Source: Desnuesiella massiliensis (GTDB lineage: Bacteria; Bacillota; Clostridia; Clostridiales; Clostridiaceae). Taken from it: DNA of 64,000 bases. The stretch lies in assembly GCF_001403615.1 (NCBI RefSeq), contig NZ_LN879457.1, forward strand, positions 930,001 through 994,000. Direction: 5' to 3'. Of this stretch, positions 17,010-26,643 are shown piece by piece (position 1 is the stretch's first letter; each line of letters begins with the position of its first letter). Made by a program: the position numbers and the translations under genes. The notes beneath the pieces are model-generated. The model saw only the letters and a program-made list of their open reading frames with translations. It ran no database searches and was not told the origin of the DNA.

Positions 17010-17609
17010 GTGACAAGGGCTTTTAATGATAGAGAAAAAGAAATTATAAGACAAGCTTTAATTGAAAAAGGAAGGGAACTATTTTTAAGCTATGGGTTAA
17101 AGAAAACCAGTATAGCTGATATTACCAGAGCTGTAGGCATTGCTCAGGGTTCCTTTTATATATTTTTTGATTCTAAAGAGGATTTGTATTTTGAAATATT
17201 ACAGATAGAAGAAGAAAAAATAAGAGGAAGCCTTATAGATGAACAGCTATTAAATAAGAAGCTAACAAAGGAAGTATTTAAGCTATTTTTAAAGGAGGCT
17301 TTTAAAGCCATAGAGAGTCCATTGATTAAAACCTTATTGATAAAAGAAGAATATGAAAATCTCGTAAGAAAACTATCTGAAGAAAAAGTAAAGCAGCACT
17401 TACAGAATGATTCCAAGGAGATGCTGCCCTTAATTGAATATTGGCAGAGTCAAGGTATAATGAAAAAAATACCAGCAGAGATAATAATAAGCTCCATAAG
17501 AACCCTTTTTATAATGTCCTTACATAAGAAAGAAATAGGAGAGGAGATATATGAAGAGACTATTAGTTTTTATATAGAGGCTTTGTGCGAGCAGCTTATT
17601 TTAGAGTAA
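17010..17609 (+). CDS. TetR family transcriptional regulator
   Basis: 199 residues. An N-terminal TetR helix-turn-helix covers about 10-56 (LFLSYGLKKTSIADITRAVGIAQGSFY), followed by a helical ligand-binding domain. The start is GTG, placed directly after AAGGAGGA; the nearby ATG at 17008 is immediately followed by TGA. It is the first gene of an operon with an ABC exporter, so it probably represses that exporter and itself in response to the exported compound. Confidence 0.9.
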   Translation: MTRAFNDREKEIIRQALIEKGRELFLSYGLKKTSIADITRAVGIAQGSFYIFFDSKEDLYFEILQIEEEKIRGSLIDEQLLNKKLTKEVFKLFLKEAFKAIESPLIKTLLIKEEYENLVRKLSEEKVKQHLQNDSKEMLPLIEYWQSQGIMKKIPAEIIISSIRTLFIMSLHKKEIGEEIYEETISFYIEALCEQLILE

Positions 17610-17626
17610 GTAATGGGGGGAGAATA

Positions 17627-18478
17627 ATGATAGAGGTTAATAAATTGAGATTTTCTTATAATGGAAAGGAAGAAACTATAAAAAATATAAGCTTTTCGGC
17701 AGAACCTGGTGAAATATTTGGATTTTTAGGACCTTCAGGAGCTGGAAAGAGTACTACTCAGAAGATTTTAATCGGAATATTAAAGCGCTATGAAGGCAGT
17801 GTAAAGGTGATGAATAGGGAACTAAGAGATATAAAAAAAGATTATTATGAGCATATAGGAGTAGGCTTTGAGCTTCCTAATCTCTATACAAAGTTCACAG
17901 CCTTAGAAAATATGATGTTTTTTAAATCCCTTTATTCTACGCCCACTCTTAATCCAATAGAATTGCTAAAGTCTGTAGGATTGGAGGAGAATGCAGCAAC
18001 AAAGGTTTCCGACTTTTCTAAAGGCATGAAAATGAGATTAAATTTTTGTAGAGCCTTTTTAAATAATCCTAAGGTAGTATTCTTAGACGAGCCTACCTCT
18101 GGACTGGATCCAGTAAATTCTAAAAGGGTTAAGGATTATATTTTAAAGATGAAGGAGCAGGGAAAAACCATATTTTTAACCACTCACAACATGAATATAG
18201 CTGAAGAGCTTTGTGATAAAGTAGCCTTTATAGTCAAAGGAGAGATTCCCATAATAGACTCCCCAAGAGAACTAAAAATTAGATATGGTAATAAGAGATT
18301 GATAGCAGAATATAAAGAGGAAGATGTACTGATCAGCAGAGAATTTTCCTTAGAGGGCATAGGAGAAAATAAAGAATTTTTAGATATATTGAGAAATAAA
18401 CCTCTGCAAACCCTTCATACTCAAGAAGCTACCTTAGAAGATATATTTATTAAAGTAACGGGGAGGAGCTTATCATGA
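17627..18478 (+). CDS. ABC exporter ATP-binding protein
   Basis: 283-residue drug-type ABC ATPase. Walker A GPSGAGKST (35-43), a divergent signature FSKGMKMRL, Walker B VVFLDEPTSGLDP and H-loop TTHN are present. The start ATG at 17627 follows GGGGGGAGAATA; an in-frame ATG 14 codons upstream lacks a ribosome site and overlaps the TetR gene. The next gene overlaps its stop by 4 bp (ATGA). It resembles ATPases of bacterial multidrug or fluoroquinolone-type exporters; the substrate is unknown. Confidence 0.88.
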   Translation: MIEVNKLRFSYNGKEETIKNISFSAEPGEIFGFLGPSGAGKSTTQKILIGILKRYEGSVKVMNRELRDIKKDYYEHIGVGFELPNLYTKFTALENMMFFKSLYSTPTLNPIELLKSVGLEENAATKVSDFSKGMKMRLNFCRAFLNNPKVVFLDEPTSGLDPVNSKRVKDYILKMKEQGKTIFLTTHNMNIAEELCDKVAFIVKGEIPIIDSPRELKIRYGNKRLIAEYKEEDVLISREFSLEGIGENKEFLDILRNKPLQTLHTQEATLEDIFIKVTGRSLS

Positions 18479-19176
18479 GATTACTCTCCCTAATAAAAAA
18501 TGACATCAAATTTCAAGTGAAGCATGGATTTTATCAAATCTATATAGTAGTAACTTTGCTCTATATTATATTATTAAGAATTGTAGAACCCTCCTTTAGG
18601 AGCTTTATAGCCACTACCATAATCTTTTCTGATCCTTCAGTGTTAGGTTTCTTTTTTATTGGAGGGGTAGTGCTGCTTGAAAAAAATCAGAATATATATC
18701 AAAGCATCTTCGTATCGCCTTTAAGGGAAGAGGAGTATTTGATTTCTAAGGTAGTATCCTTTGCTCTAATATCTGTTATAAGCAGCTTTGCTATAGCTTT
18801 TTCTATAAATGGCTTTAGCTTTAATATAGTGTTATTTATGTTAGGAGTATTATTAACTTCTGCATTCTTTACGTTGATGGGCTTCATTTTGGTATCAAGA
18901 ACTAATACTATAAATGAGTACCTTATAAGCTCACCCCTAATATCAATCTTAATATTACCTATGTTAGAGTTTTTGAAAATATACAATTCACCTATTTTTA
19001 ATTTTTTTCCTGCTAAAGCATCCTTAAATTTGATATATGGTTCTTTTTTAGGTACTAATAATATTCAAGTAATTTTATCTATTGTAAATTTAGGAGCCTG
19101 GATTATTTTTGCATTCTTATGGGCAAGGGCTTGGTTTAATAGATTTATTGTTACAAGAATAGGAGGGGGAAAATGA
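18475..19176 (+). CDS. ABC exporter permease subunit 1
   Basis: 233-residue membrane protein with about six hydrophobic segments and no recognisable soluble domain. Translationally coupled to the ATPase (ATGA overlap) and to the next permease. The stretch SPLREEEYLISKVVS after the second segment is the coupling-helix region typical of ABC-2 type permeases. It probably forms a heterodimer with the following gene product. Confidence 0.82.
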   Translation: MRLLSLIKNDIKFQVKHGFYQIYIVVTLLYIILLRIVEPSFRSFIATTIIFSDPSVLGFFFIGGVVLLEKNQNIYQSIFVSPLREEEYLISKVVSFALISVISSFAIAFSINGFSFNIVLFMLGVLLTSAFFTLMGFILVSRTNTINEYLISSPLISILILPMLEFLKIYNSPIFNFFPAKASLNLIYGSFLGTNNIQVILSIVNLGAWIIFAFLWARAWFNRFIVTRIGGGK

Positions 19177-19892
19177 AAAAAATAATGGTTTTAGCTTTAA
19201 ATGATATGAAAAATATAAGAAGAGATTCAATGCTATTACCAATTATAATAGCTCCAATAATGTTGACTCTATTAGCTAGGTTTGGGATACCTGCTATTAG
19301 GAATATGGTGCTTGAAAAACTTAGCTTTGACATATATCCTTATTATGACTTCATAGCATTGTTATTTTTAATGGTGATTCCTATGATGGTGAGTATTATA
19401 GAAGGATTTATATTACTTGATGATAAAGATGAGGAAATGTTAAGCTACTTTGCTATAACCCCTTTAACAAAATCAGGCTATTTAAAATATAGATTAATAT
19501 CTTCTTTAATAGTGTGCTTTATACTAATAAATTTATTTCTGATTTTTTCTAATCTTGTTAAGTATAGTTTTTTAAAATTCATGTTAATTTCCTTGCTGGC
19601 ATCTTTAGAAGGTGCCATAGGAGCTATAATTTTAGCTACCTTTGCATCTAATAAAGTTGAGGGATTAGCACTTTCTAAAGCCCTATCTTTATTTATATTA
19701 CCATCAGCCATAGCCTATTTTGTAAAGTCTAAACTTCATTGGTTTGGCGCTTTTGTTCCTCATTTTTGGATGGAAAAAAGCTTTATGGCTGCTTTATATG
19801 GCAATAATTTTATTCTATTTCTTACTATAGGTCTAATATGTCATATGGCACTTTTATACTATTTAGTTAGAAGTTTGGTATATAAGTATTAA
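19173..19892 (+). CDS. ABC exporter permease subunit 2
   Basis: 239-residue ABC-2 type membrane protein, about six hydrophobic segments. The segment DDKDEEMLSYFAITPLTKSGYLKYR matches the coupling helix position of its partner. It overlaps the upstream gene by 4 bp (ATGA) and is preceded by AGGAGGGGG. Last gene of the tetR operon, closed by a terminator shared with the convergent DUF92 gene. Confidence 0.82.
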   Translation: MKKIMVLALNDMKNIRRDSMLLPIIIAPIMLTLLARFGIPAIRNMVLEKLSFDIYPYYDFIALLFLMVIPMMVSIIEGFILLDDKDEEMLSYFAITPLTKSGYLKYRLISSLIVCFILINLFLIFSNLVKYSFLKFMLISLLASLEGAIGAIILATFASNKVEGLALSKALSLFILPSAIAYFVKSKLHWFGAFVPHFWMEKSFMAALYGNNFILFLTIGLICHMALLYYLVRSLVYKY

Positions 19893-19907
19893 TAAAGCAT
19901 AAGCATG

Positions 19908-19944
19908 AAAAAGCTTGATTCTGTAAAGTGGAATCAAGCTTTTT
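19908..19944. terminator. Bidirectional terminator
   Basis: A perfect 14 bp stem AAAAAGCTTGATTC/GAATCAAGCTTTTT with a 9-base loop lies between convergent genes. Confidence 0.88.
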
Positions 19945-19948
19945 GCAA

Positions 19949-20746
19949 TTAAATTATAAATAGTACTATCAATGTAGAGATTAAATTACTGGAAAAATTT
20001 ACCATATCATTGTTTATAAAAGAGAAGCCTTTAATAAGCTTGTTAGAAATATTATTATACATTCTTTTTTCTGTAGTAGTCTTTAAGGCTTCACAATAAT
20101 ATTGAGCTTGAATTGAAGCACCTAATATACTATCTATGATAGAGCCTGCAAAACCTATAAGTAAACATAATATAGAATAAATAAACCCTTGTTTTATATC
20201 CTTATATGTAATAATGTGAGCTATAAAGTATACTGAAGCAATGAAAGAGGCGCCTAAGAAGGCAAAGGTTGTACCTAATATGCTTATACCACCGGACATT
20301 CCTTTTTCTAGAGGCTTAAAATTTAATATGCATAGAGGTTTACTCTTACTTAATACACCTATCTCAGAGGCCCAAGTATCTGCAGTAGCTTCAGCAAAGG
20401 ATACTGCATAGGCCAATAAAAATGCTGGGCTAGGATGAATGTAATATAAAAATGTAAATATCAATCCTACTCCTCCATTAGCAAATACCTGAATATAGTC
20501 GCGATTTCCGTCTTTCTCATTTAACTTATCAAAGCTCTGTTTATTATAGTTTTTAAATTTAGTTAGGATACTAGAAGATACAAAAAAAGCCACCATTATA
20601 ACAGAAAACCATAATCCGCCAAAATAGTAAATCCCAGTACCCAGCACTATTGCAGCCAGGAAACCACTTCTATTTAATGAGGATTTTTTATAAGCGGCAA
20701 AGGCTATTAAAAAAGAAGAGGTTAGTCCAATTATAAAGTCTAACAT
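19949..20746 (-). CDS. DUF92 family membrane protein, VTE6-like phosphate kinase candidate
   Basis: 265 residues with about six or seven membrane segments. Family motifs include NRDYIQVFANGGVG, EATADTWASEIG, GMSGGISILGT and GSIIDSILGA. DUF92 includes plant VTE6, which phosphorylates phytyl phosphate to the diphosphate with a nucleoside triphosphate. The gene is 17 bp downstream of a VTE5-like polyprenol kinase gene, so a two-step prenol to prenyl diphosphate salvage route is the natural reading. Bacterial DUF92 function is not established; this is inferred from the family and the pairing. Confidence 0.8.
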   Translation of the reverse strand: MLDFIIGLTSSFLIAFAAYKKSSLNRSGFLAAIVLGTGIYYFGGLWFSVIMVAFFVSSSILTKFKNYNKQSFDKLNEKDGNRDYIQVFANGGVGLIFTFLYYIHPSPAFLLAYAVSFAEATADTWASEIGVLSKSKPLCILNFKPLEKGMSGGISILGTTFAFLGASFIASVYFIAHIITYKDIKQGFIYSILCLLIGFAGSIIDSILGASIQAQYYCEALKTTTEKRMYNNISNKLIKGFSFINNDMVNFSSNLISTLIVLFII

Positions 20747-20763
20747 ATAATCACATCCTAATT

Positions 20764-21429
20764 TTATAGTAATATATTAAGCAAGTAATACAGTAAGGAA
20801 GTACCTAAGGGTACTGTTAGATTGTCCAATCCATAGGGAGAAAAGGCCTCCAAAATTGTACTTATTAAAGCTAATATTAAGCTAAATAAAATAATATTTA
20901 TTGGATTAAATATATAAAGTACGGATAAGGAAACCATAAAGGAAAATAAAAACATAGTTACGCTTCCTTCAAGGCTTTTACTATTCCCTAATACTTTAAA
21001 TTTATGTTTTCCATATTTAATACCAACTATAGCAGCAAAACCATCGCCATATCCCATAGTCAATATGCCTAAAGCCCCAATATATGAGAACTCACTGTTT
21101 TTAAAGGTAATAAGAGCTAAAATCAATAAGGATAGGGCAAAGTACACAGTACCTAGATCATTTTTAGAACCGTCCCTCTCCATGGCTTTAAATACCTGTT
21201 TTTTGTAGGAGATATAGTTTATAATAACGAAAAGTGCAGGTACAATAGCAGCATATATATTGCTATTAAAAAAAATCATAGCAATAATCCACCAGTTAGA
21301 AACTCCTACATGAATAAATTTTCTGCTGCCCTCATTGGATAGCATATTAAATTTAGTCAGTAAGGAGGATAGTCCAATAATAAAAAATACAAATAATATA
21401 GATATCAATATGCCAATTATATTATTCAA
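20764..21429 (-). CDS. VTE5/SEC59-like polyprenol (phytol) kinase family protein
   Basis: About 221 residues, six or seven membrane segments. It has the CDP-alcohol-kinase-like signatures SRKFIHVG, RDGSKNDLGTVYF, MGYGDGFAAIVG and EAFSPYGLDNLTVP, as in phytol and dolichol kinases. These enzymes put the first phosphate on a long-chain isoprenoid alcohol using CTP. TTG at 21429 is preferred because CAGGAG is well spaced before it; a GTG at 21438 is too close. The DUF92 partner follows in the same operon. The alcohol substrate could be undecaprenol, another polyprenol or a dietary prenol. Confidence 0.82.
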   Translation of the reverse strand: MNNIIGILISILFVFFIIGLSSLLTKFNMLSNEGSRKFIHVGVSNWWIIAMIFFNSNIYAAIVPALFVIINYISYKKQVFKAMERDGSKNDLGTVYFALSLLILALITFKNSEFSYIGALGILTMGYGDGFAAIVGIKYGKHKFKVLGNSKSLEGSVTMFLFSFMVSLSVLYIFNPINIILFSLILALISTILEAFSPYGLDNLTVPLGTSLLYYLLNILL

Positions 21430-21552
21430 TATTAACACTCCTGTTCCTTAAATAGCAAAATATAATAAATAGCCTTCACCATATTATAGCAGAAGTTGGC
21501 TATCTTTATCAAAAGGATTAAAGCTTTAGGAGAATTAAAATGACATGGTTAA

Positions 21553-21607
21553 AATACGCTTCAACCTAGAAGAAAATTTTAGATATTCTAGGCTGAAGCG
21601 CATTTTT
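21553..21607. terminator. Terminator-like hairpin downstream of the deacetylase operon
   Basis: AATACGCTTCAACCTAGA pairs with TCTAGGCTGAAGCGCATTTTT with G-U pairs and one mismatch, around a long loop. It lies downstream of the minus-strand deacetylase gene and before the polyprenol kinase gene. Confidence 0.65.
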
Positions 21608-21622
21608 ACTTATTTTTAATTT

Positions 21623-22348
21623 TTATTTTTTTCTATGGAGATGATAATATTCTTCAGTATCAGGTGTAATTGCTTTAAATTCATAGCCTAAATCCCTATA
21701 GTATTTTATAATACTTGGGAGGGCTTTTACAGTATTTCTGTTGTTAGAGTTACAATGCATCAATATGATTATTCCATTATAGTTACCTTTAATTTTTTTA
21801 GAGTTATTTAAAAATTGCTGAGGGGAAAGATCAGGACTTAGGCCGTCTTTTATATCCACATTCCAATCATATATTTTAAAGTTGTTAGAATGGAGCTCCA
21901 TTAAAAATTCTGGTGTTAATTTTCTATAAGGATTATTAGTCCCCCAGGGAAATCTAATTATATAGGAACTATGGTTTGTAATGGCTTTAATTTTTTCTTG
22001 AGTCAAAAACATTTCATTTACAAAATTTTCGATGTTACTATATATTTTTTTACTATTATGACTATAGGTATGAAGACCAATACTATGACCTTCATCATAT
22101 ATTCTCATAACTATGTCTTCCCTGCTAGGAATTTCTTTACCTACTATAAAAAAGGTTGCTTTTACATTATGCTCTTTTAATACATCCAAAATTTTATTGG
22201 TAATTAGTCTAGGGGGACCATCGTCAAAGGTTAAGTAAACCACCTTATCATTTTCTTGGGCTTTAGGACTTTTAATATCTGTAAAGAAACTTATCAAGCA
22301 TAAGATTAATATTAGCTTAATAAAAAATTTGTGTTTACAAAGTTTCAT
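21623..22348 (-). CDS. Polysaccharide deacetylase (NodB-type), secreted
   Basis: 241 residues. An N-terminal hydrophobic signal or anchor segment (about 9-24) is followed by the NodB domain with TFDDGPP (D42, D43) and HTYSH (H93, H97), the metal and base residues of carbohydrate esterase family 4. RFPWGTNNPYR and GIIILMHC are the later motifs. It removes N-acetyl groups from peptidoglycan or similar polymers outside the cell. It follows the amidase gene by 13 bp in one operon, which points to a cell-wall or spore-cortex role. Confidence 0.88.
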   Translation of the reverse strand: MKLCKHKFFIKLILILCLISFFTDIKSPKAQENDKVVYLTFDDGPPRLITNKILDVLKEHNVKATFFIVGKEIPSREDIVMRIYDEGHSIGLHTYSHNSKKIYSNIENFVNEMFLTQEKIKAITNHSSYIIRFPWGTNNPYRKLTPEFLMELHSNNFKIYDWNVDIKDGLSPDLSPQQFLNNSKKIKGNYNGIIILMHCNSNNRNTVKALPSIIKYYRDLGYEFKAITPDTEEYYHLHRKK

Positions 22349-22361
22349 TATATCACCAGCT

Positions 22362-23543
22362 CTATCTCATTTTTATTATATGAAAGTATATGTTTTTGTC
22401 ACCCCAACCTAAATCCCAAGGCACATGATACCTGTCTGTAGTATGAGAATTAATTAAAGGATAACCTTTAGAATCAAAGCCAGTAATAATAGCAAAGTGA
22501 TCTATATCCCTTCCCTTAGCATAGCATATTAAATCTCCTAGCTCTAATTGAGAAATAATCGTACAATTTGTATTTACTATATCTTTGAAGGTTCCTCTTT
22601 TAAGCACTCTTCCTCTACCGCTATAAATTAAATAGTTTTTAAAGCCATCCGCATTAACCCAGGCCTTGCTTCCAGCTCCACCACTGTAAGGAGAATGAAC
22701 ATAGAACCAAGTAGAGTCAGCTTTTAATCCTCCGCCCTCTTTATCTCCAAGACATTGAGAAACATAATTTGTGCAGTTTCCTCCAACTCCAGTAAAGTTT
22801 TTATATTTTTTAGGATACTTCTCAGTATTACCGCTAGCCCAGGGGATACCACAATATTTATCTGCATATTCCACAGCCTTTAAGCGATTAAATTTTGAAG
22901 AAAAAGCCTTTTTCTGATCTTCTGGTGACTTATAGCAATTAGGAATATTAAATATGGGGGGAGAATTATCATCTATAGCTATATTTTCTTTTATGTCACC
23001 AGTATAAGCTTTTAATGCATCTTCAAAACAATCTGTATACCAATCACTATAAATTAGCCATTTACTACTCTTTTTTGCAAGTTCAACACTATGAATGATA
23101 CCAACACCAAAAACATTAGGTGTTTTAGCTTCATCATCCTTGTAATGATATTGAAATTTATAATATTCATCTAATAAAAATTTTATTCTACCTTTTGTAT
23201 TTATAGTTTTTCTTACTTTTATAGTAGAGCTTACTTCATCAAATTTCATGCCTCTTTCTTTTGCCCATGTGTTTAAATATTTTATCCTTCTTACCTCATG
23301 TTCTAGAGACCATTTTCCTAAATTTTGAGAAGTATCATAATAGGACTCTAACGTCTTTATATTTCCATCTATGAAAGCAGAAGACCTTACAAAATATATG
23401 TTTTCTACTGCATTTTTAGCTTCTTCTGTGGTGCTTAAATTTTTATTTCCTTCATTTTCAGCCTTAGCTATAATATTTTGATATGGACAGGTTAGAAAAT
23501 ACATTATTAGAAGTAGTTTTAAAAGCAGCTTATATTTTTTCAT
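22362..23543 (-). CDS. Secreted amidase domain protein (Amidase_6 type)
   Basis: 393 residues with a signal peptide (about 1-28). The N-terminal half is an NTF2-like or helical domain (SLEHEVRRIKYLNTWAKERG). The C-terminal half from about 222 is the putative amidase domain with C257 in GGNCTNYVSQCL, H349 in DIDHFAI and a distal NSHTTDRYHVP, as in the Cys-His amidases of spore formers. AGGAGG precedes the ATG. Co-transcribed with the deacetylase. Probable peptidoglycan-active enzyme; the bond cleaved is unproven. Confidence 0.85.
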   Translation of the reverse strand: MKKYKLLLKLLLIMYFLTCPYQNIIAKAENEGNKNLSTTEEAKNAVENIYFVRSSAFIDGNIKTLESYYDTSQNLGKWSLEHEVRRIKYLNTWAKERGMKFDEVSSTIKVRKTINTKGRIKFLLDEYYKFQYHYKDDEAKTPNVFGVGIIHSVELAKKSSKWLIYSDWYTDCFEDALKAYTGDIKENIAIDDNSPPIFNIPNCYKSPEDQKKAFSSKFNRLKAVEYADKYCGIPWASGNTEKYPKKYKNFTGVGGNCTNYVSQCLGDKEGGGLKADSTWFYVHSPYSGGAGSKAWVNADGFKNYLIYSGRGRVLKRGTFKDIVNTNCTIISQLELGDLICYAKGRDIDHFAIITGFDSKGYPLINSHTTDRYHVPWDLGWGDKNIYFHIIKMR

Positions 23544-23668
23544 TTAGCCAACCTCCTAATTAAAAAAACATTCTTATTTTAGTATCTCATTTTTATCATA
23601 TATCTTTCATAAATATATAAAGAATGAATTTCAAAGTATGGTGTATTTTTCACAGAAAGGTACTATAT

Positions 23669-25009
23669 ATGATAAAAGATCAAAGATTTAATGAGACTTT
23701 TAATTTAAGCTGGCCTATAGTGGCAGAGATGGTGGTATATACATTAATTACCAACATAGATATGATTCTAATGGGCAAATTCGGAGGAAATATAGGAATA
23801 AGCTCTTTAGCCTTATGCAATAATATAATGAATATAATGGTGTCTGTGCTATTATCCATGGGAATTTCTATAGCTACTATAGCTTTAATCTCCAATAAGC
23901 TTGGAAAAGGAAAGATAATTGAAGCAAAAAAATACTCAAGAAATGCTATTATAATAACTTTTGTAATAAGTCTGATATTATTTATGTTTATTAGAATTTT
24001 TTCAGGAAAGATTTTATATTTAAGTGGAGCAAGAGAAGAAATCTACGATACTGGTAAGAAGATATTGCAAATAAACAGCATATTAATAATTATACAAATG
24101 CTTACTATGATAACTAATTCAGTGTTAGTAGCTTATGGAGAAAGTAAAAAATCCTTTTTTAGTGTGGGAATAATTGGAATCTGCAAGTTATTTTTGAATG
24201 TAATTTTTATTTTTAGTTTTAATATGCAAAAGTTAGGCTTTATTATTTTTAGTATTACATCTATAGTAGCTAATTTTGTTGCATTTATCTATTCAACTTT
24301 GTCCTTAAGTAATTTAGAAGATTATAAAAGAATCAAAACTCATAGCTTGTTTAATATTAGTTATATGAAAAAAATCATAATTTTATCCTTTCCCTCTTCT
24401 ATGGAAGAGATAGCCTTTAGCCTAAGCAGATTTATAGGCAGTTCTATAATTTTGCATTGTGGAACCTTAGGCTATGCTGCTAATGAAATAGCTAATAATA
24501 TTGAGGCTTTCTCAGTAATGCCTGGTATAGGTATTGGGATAATAACTACATCTTTAGTGGCTTATCATAGTGGAAAAACAGATTATAGAAAAATAAAAAA
24601 GCAAGTAGTTATCAATGCACTAGCCGCTACAGGTATTATGTGTACCTTAGCATTATTGTTTTTATTATTTCCAAAGTTTTTAGTAGGTATATATATAGGA
24701 AGAGAAGAAAAAGAACTGATAAATTTAACAAGTGCCTGCCTAATAATTGGTGCTTTAGAGCAACCTTTCATTGCTATATCCTCCGTTTTTGCTTGTGCTT
24801 TAAAAGGACTAAGAAATACTAAAACCCCATTTTATATATCTGCCTTTACAGCTTGGATCATTAGATTACCATTAATATATTACACCATATACAAGCTAAA
24901 ATTCAACGTAACGGCAGTATGGTGGATTACAGCTTTACAATGGGGAATAGATGCACTGCTCATGTATATATTTTTTATAAAAGAGATTGAAAAAAATAAA
25001 AAATCATAA
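23669..25009 (+). CDS. MATE family multidrug/cation antiporter
   Basis: 446 residues with about 12 membrane segments in two related halves (FNETFNLSWPIVAEMVVYTL at the start; SFPSSMEEIAFSLSRFIGS at the start of the second half). It exports organic cations using a sodium or proton gradient. ATG at 23669 has AGAAAGG eight bases before it; an ATG 15 codons upstream has no ribosome site. It diverges from the amidase operon. Substrate unknown. Confidence 0.9.
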   Translation: MIKDQRFNETFNLSWPIVAEMVVYTLITNIDMILMGKFGGNIGISSLALCNNIMNIMVSVLLSMGISIATIALISNKLGKGKIIEAKKYSRNAIIITFVISLILFMFIRIFSGKILYLSGAREEIYDTGKKILQINSILIIIQMLTMITNSVLVAYGESKKSFFSVGIIGICKLFLNVIFIFSFNMQKLGFIIFSITSIVANFVAFIYSTLSLSNLEDYKRIKTHSLFNISYMKKIIILSFPSSMEEIAFSLSRFIGSSIILHCGTLGYAANEIANNIEAFSVMPGIGIGIITTSLVAYHSGKTDYRKIKKQVVINALAATGIMCTLALLFLLFPKFLVGIYIGREEKELINLTSACLIIGALEQPFIAISSVFACALKGLRNTKTPFYISAFTAWIIRLPLIYYTIYKLKFNVTAVWWITALQWGIDALLMYIFFIKEIEKNKKS

Positions 25010-25042
25010 TAAGTTTTTTGAGGAAAACTTATTATGATTTTT
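25002..25042 (+). terminator. Terminator of the MATE gene
   Basis: A perfect 16 bp stem AATCATAATAAGTTTT and complement has loop TTGAGG and is followed by TTT. The left arm includes the stop codon. Confidence 0.85.
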
Positions 25043-25067
25043 GCATAAACGACTAAAATTTATGTTT

Positions 25068-25715
25068 TTACATAACGTAATTATATACTAATAGGAAGTG
25101 GCTTAAGCTACCAAAGAGCACAAATATGTGAAATAGCTCATGAAATCCAAATTTAACACTGAAGTTTGGCAGTTTTAATGCGTAAATAATACCACCTATG
25201 GTATAAAAGATACCACCTAATACTAACCAAGTAATACCCATGGTTGGAAGCACCTTAGATAAAGGAGAAAAAGCGATGACCACCAACCATCCCATTAAGA
25301 GGTAAAAGGCAGTAGAGAGCCAACGTGGTGCATTAAACCATATCATTTTAAATAGAATGCCTAAAAGAGCTAAGCTCCATATGGATATGAATATACTCCA
25401 ACGCCAATAACCATTAAGAGATATAAGACAAATAGGAGTATAAGTTCCAGCGATTAAGACATAAATCATTGAATGGTCTAATTTTCTTAAAAACTTTATT
25501 ACTCCATCTGAGGATTTAACCAAATGATAAACAGAGCTAGCGGTGTATAAAAAAATTAAACTTAAGCCAAAAATAATGGCAGAAGTAAGAGAAAGATATT
25601 TATATTCTTTAAAAGTCAAAGCCTTTAAAATTAGAGCTACTAACCCTACTAAGGATACTAAGGCACCTAAAAGATGGGAGAAGCCGCTTACAGGTTCTCT
25701 GAAATACTTATTCAT
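25068..25715 (-). CDS. Hemolysin III / PAQR-family membrane protein
   Basis: 215 residues with seven predicted membrane segments. Family signatures are EPVSGFSHLLGA at the start, SVYHLVKSS and LDHSMIYVLIAGTYTP in the middle and FHELFHIFVLFGSLSHF near the end; the His residues in these are the metal-binding positions of PAQR proteins. The name hemolysin is historical. A role in membrane or lipid homeostasis is more likely. Single gene on the minus strand with AGGTGAT before the ATG. Confidence 0.9.
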   Translation of the reverse strand: MNKYFREPVSGFSHLLGALVSLVGLVALILKALTFKEYKYLSLTSAIIFGLSLIFLYTASSVYHLVKSSDGVIKFLRKLDHSMIYVLIAGTYTPICLISLNGYWRWSIFISIWSLALLGILFKMIWFNAPRWLSTAFYLLMGWLVVIAFSPLSKVLPTMGITWLVLGGIFYTIGGIIYALKLPNFSVKFGFHELFHIFVLFGSLSHFLLVYNYVM

Positions 25716-25973
25716 AAAATCACCTCTTTAATAATTTTAATATAATGATATGTAGTTTTTAAAACTATGTTATGTTATATGAAAATTATATTACTATATC
25801 TGAAATATTTAAAGTTCCAAAAAAATTGATTTTTAAAGAAAAATACGGGTAATATTCTGTTTTTCTTGATTTTTGTGCCTATAGCTATTAATATTAAAAT
25901 ATAGAATATAAATATAACATTATATAGTTTTTCTAACTAAGTATAAAATATACAAGAATTTAAGGAGATTTTT

Positions 25974-26558
25974 ATGGAGTTTAGTTCTGATTTGCTAATA
26001 GATTTGTTAAATAGTTTAAATTTAGATGAGGAAATAGAGTATGAAGAGATACCTAGTATAGATTTGTACATGGATCAGGTAATTACCTTATTTGAGAATA
26101 ATTTAAGCGGCAATAAACGAAGTGCAGAGGATAAAATATTGACCAAAACTATGATCAATAATTATGCTAAGGATAAGCTTTTAATGAGCATAAAGAATAA
26201 AAAATATTCAAAAGAACATATTATACTTATGATTTTAATATACAATCTTAAACAGAGCTTATCTATTGCTGATATAAAGTACCTTGTAAGTCCATTAGTA
26301 AAGGATATTGAAGGTAATAAGGATATAGATGTTTCAAAGTTATACAAAAACTATTTAAACATAAAAGCCTTAGATATTGAAAAAAATGAAAAGCTTGTTA
26401 AAGATAAATATGAGGCTATAGATTCCATGGCAAAAAATGAAGATGAAAAAAGCAAGGAATACGAGGTGATTTTACTCACAGCGTTGTCCCTTATAAATAC
26501 TGCTAATATACAAAAGAGGTTAGCGGAAAAAATAATTGATGAGTATTTTAAAAAATAA
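25974..26558 (+). CDS. DUF1836 domain protein, possible HTH regulator
   Basis: 194 residues. The pattern IPSIDLYMDQVITLFE, then DKILTKTMINNYAKDKLL, then KKYSKEHIILMILIYNLKQSLSIADIKYL matches DUF1836, which has a MerR-like helix-turn-helix with a helical C-terminal region. AAGGAGA precedes the ATG. It stands alone, with rubredoxin about 85 bp downstream. The target genes are unknown. Confidence 0.8.
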   Translation: MEFSSDLLIDLLNSLNLDEEIEYEEIPSIDLYMDQVITLFENNLSGNKRSAEDKILTKTMINNYAKDKLLMSIKNKKYSKEHIILMILIYNLKQSLSIADIKYLVSPLVKDIEGNKDIDVSKLYKNYLNIKALDIEKNEKLVKDKYEAIDSMAKNEDEKSKEYEVILLTALSLINTANIQKRLAEKIIDEYFKK

Positions 26559-26643
26559 TATTAAATAATAAATATTATTGACTAGTATTTTAATATAGTG
26601 TATTTTCTATATATATTACTAGTTTAAACTAGGAGGGAAGACC

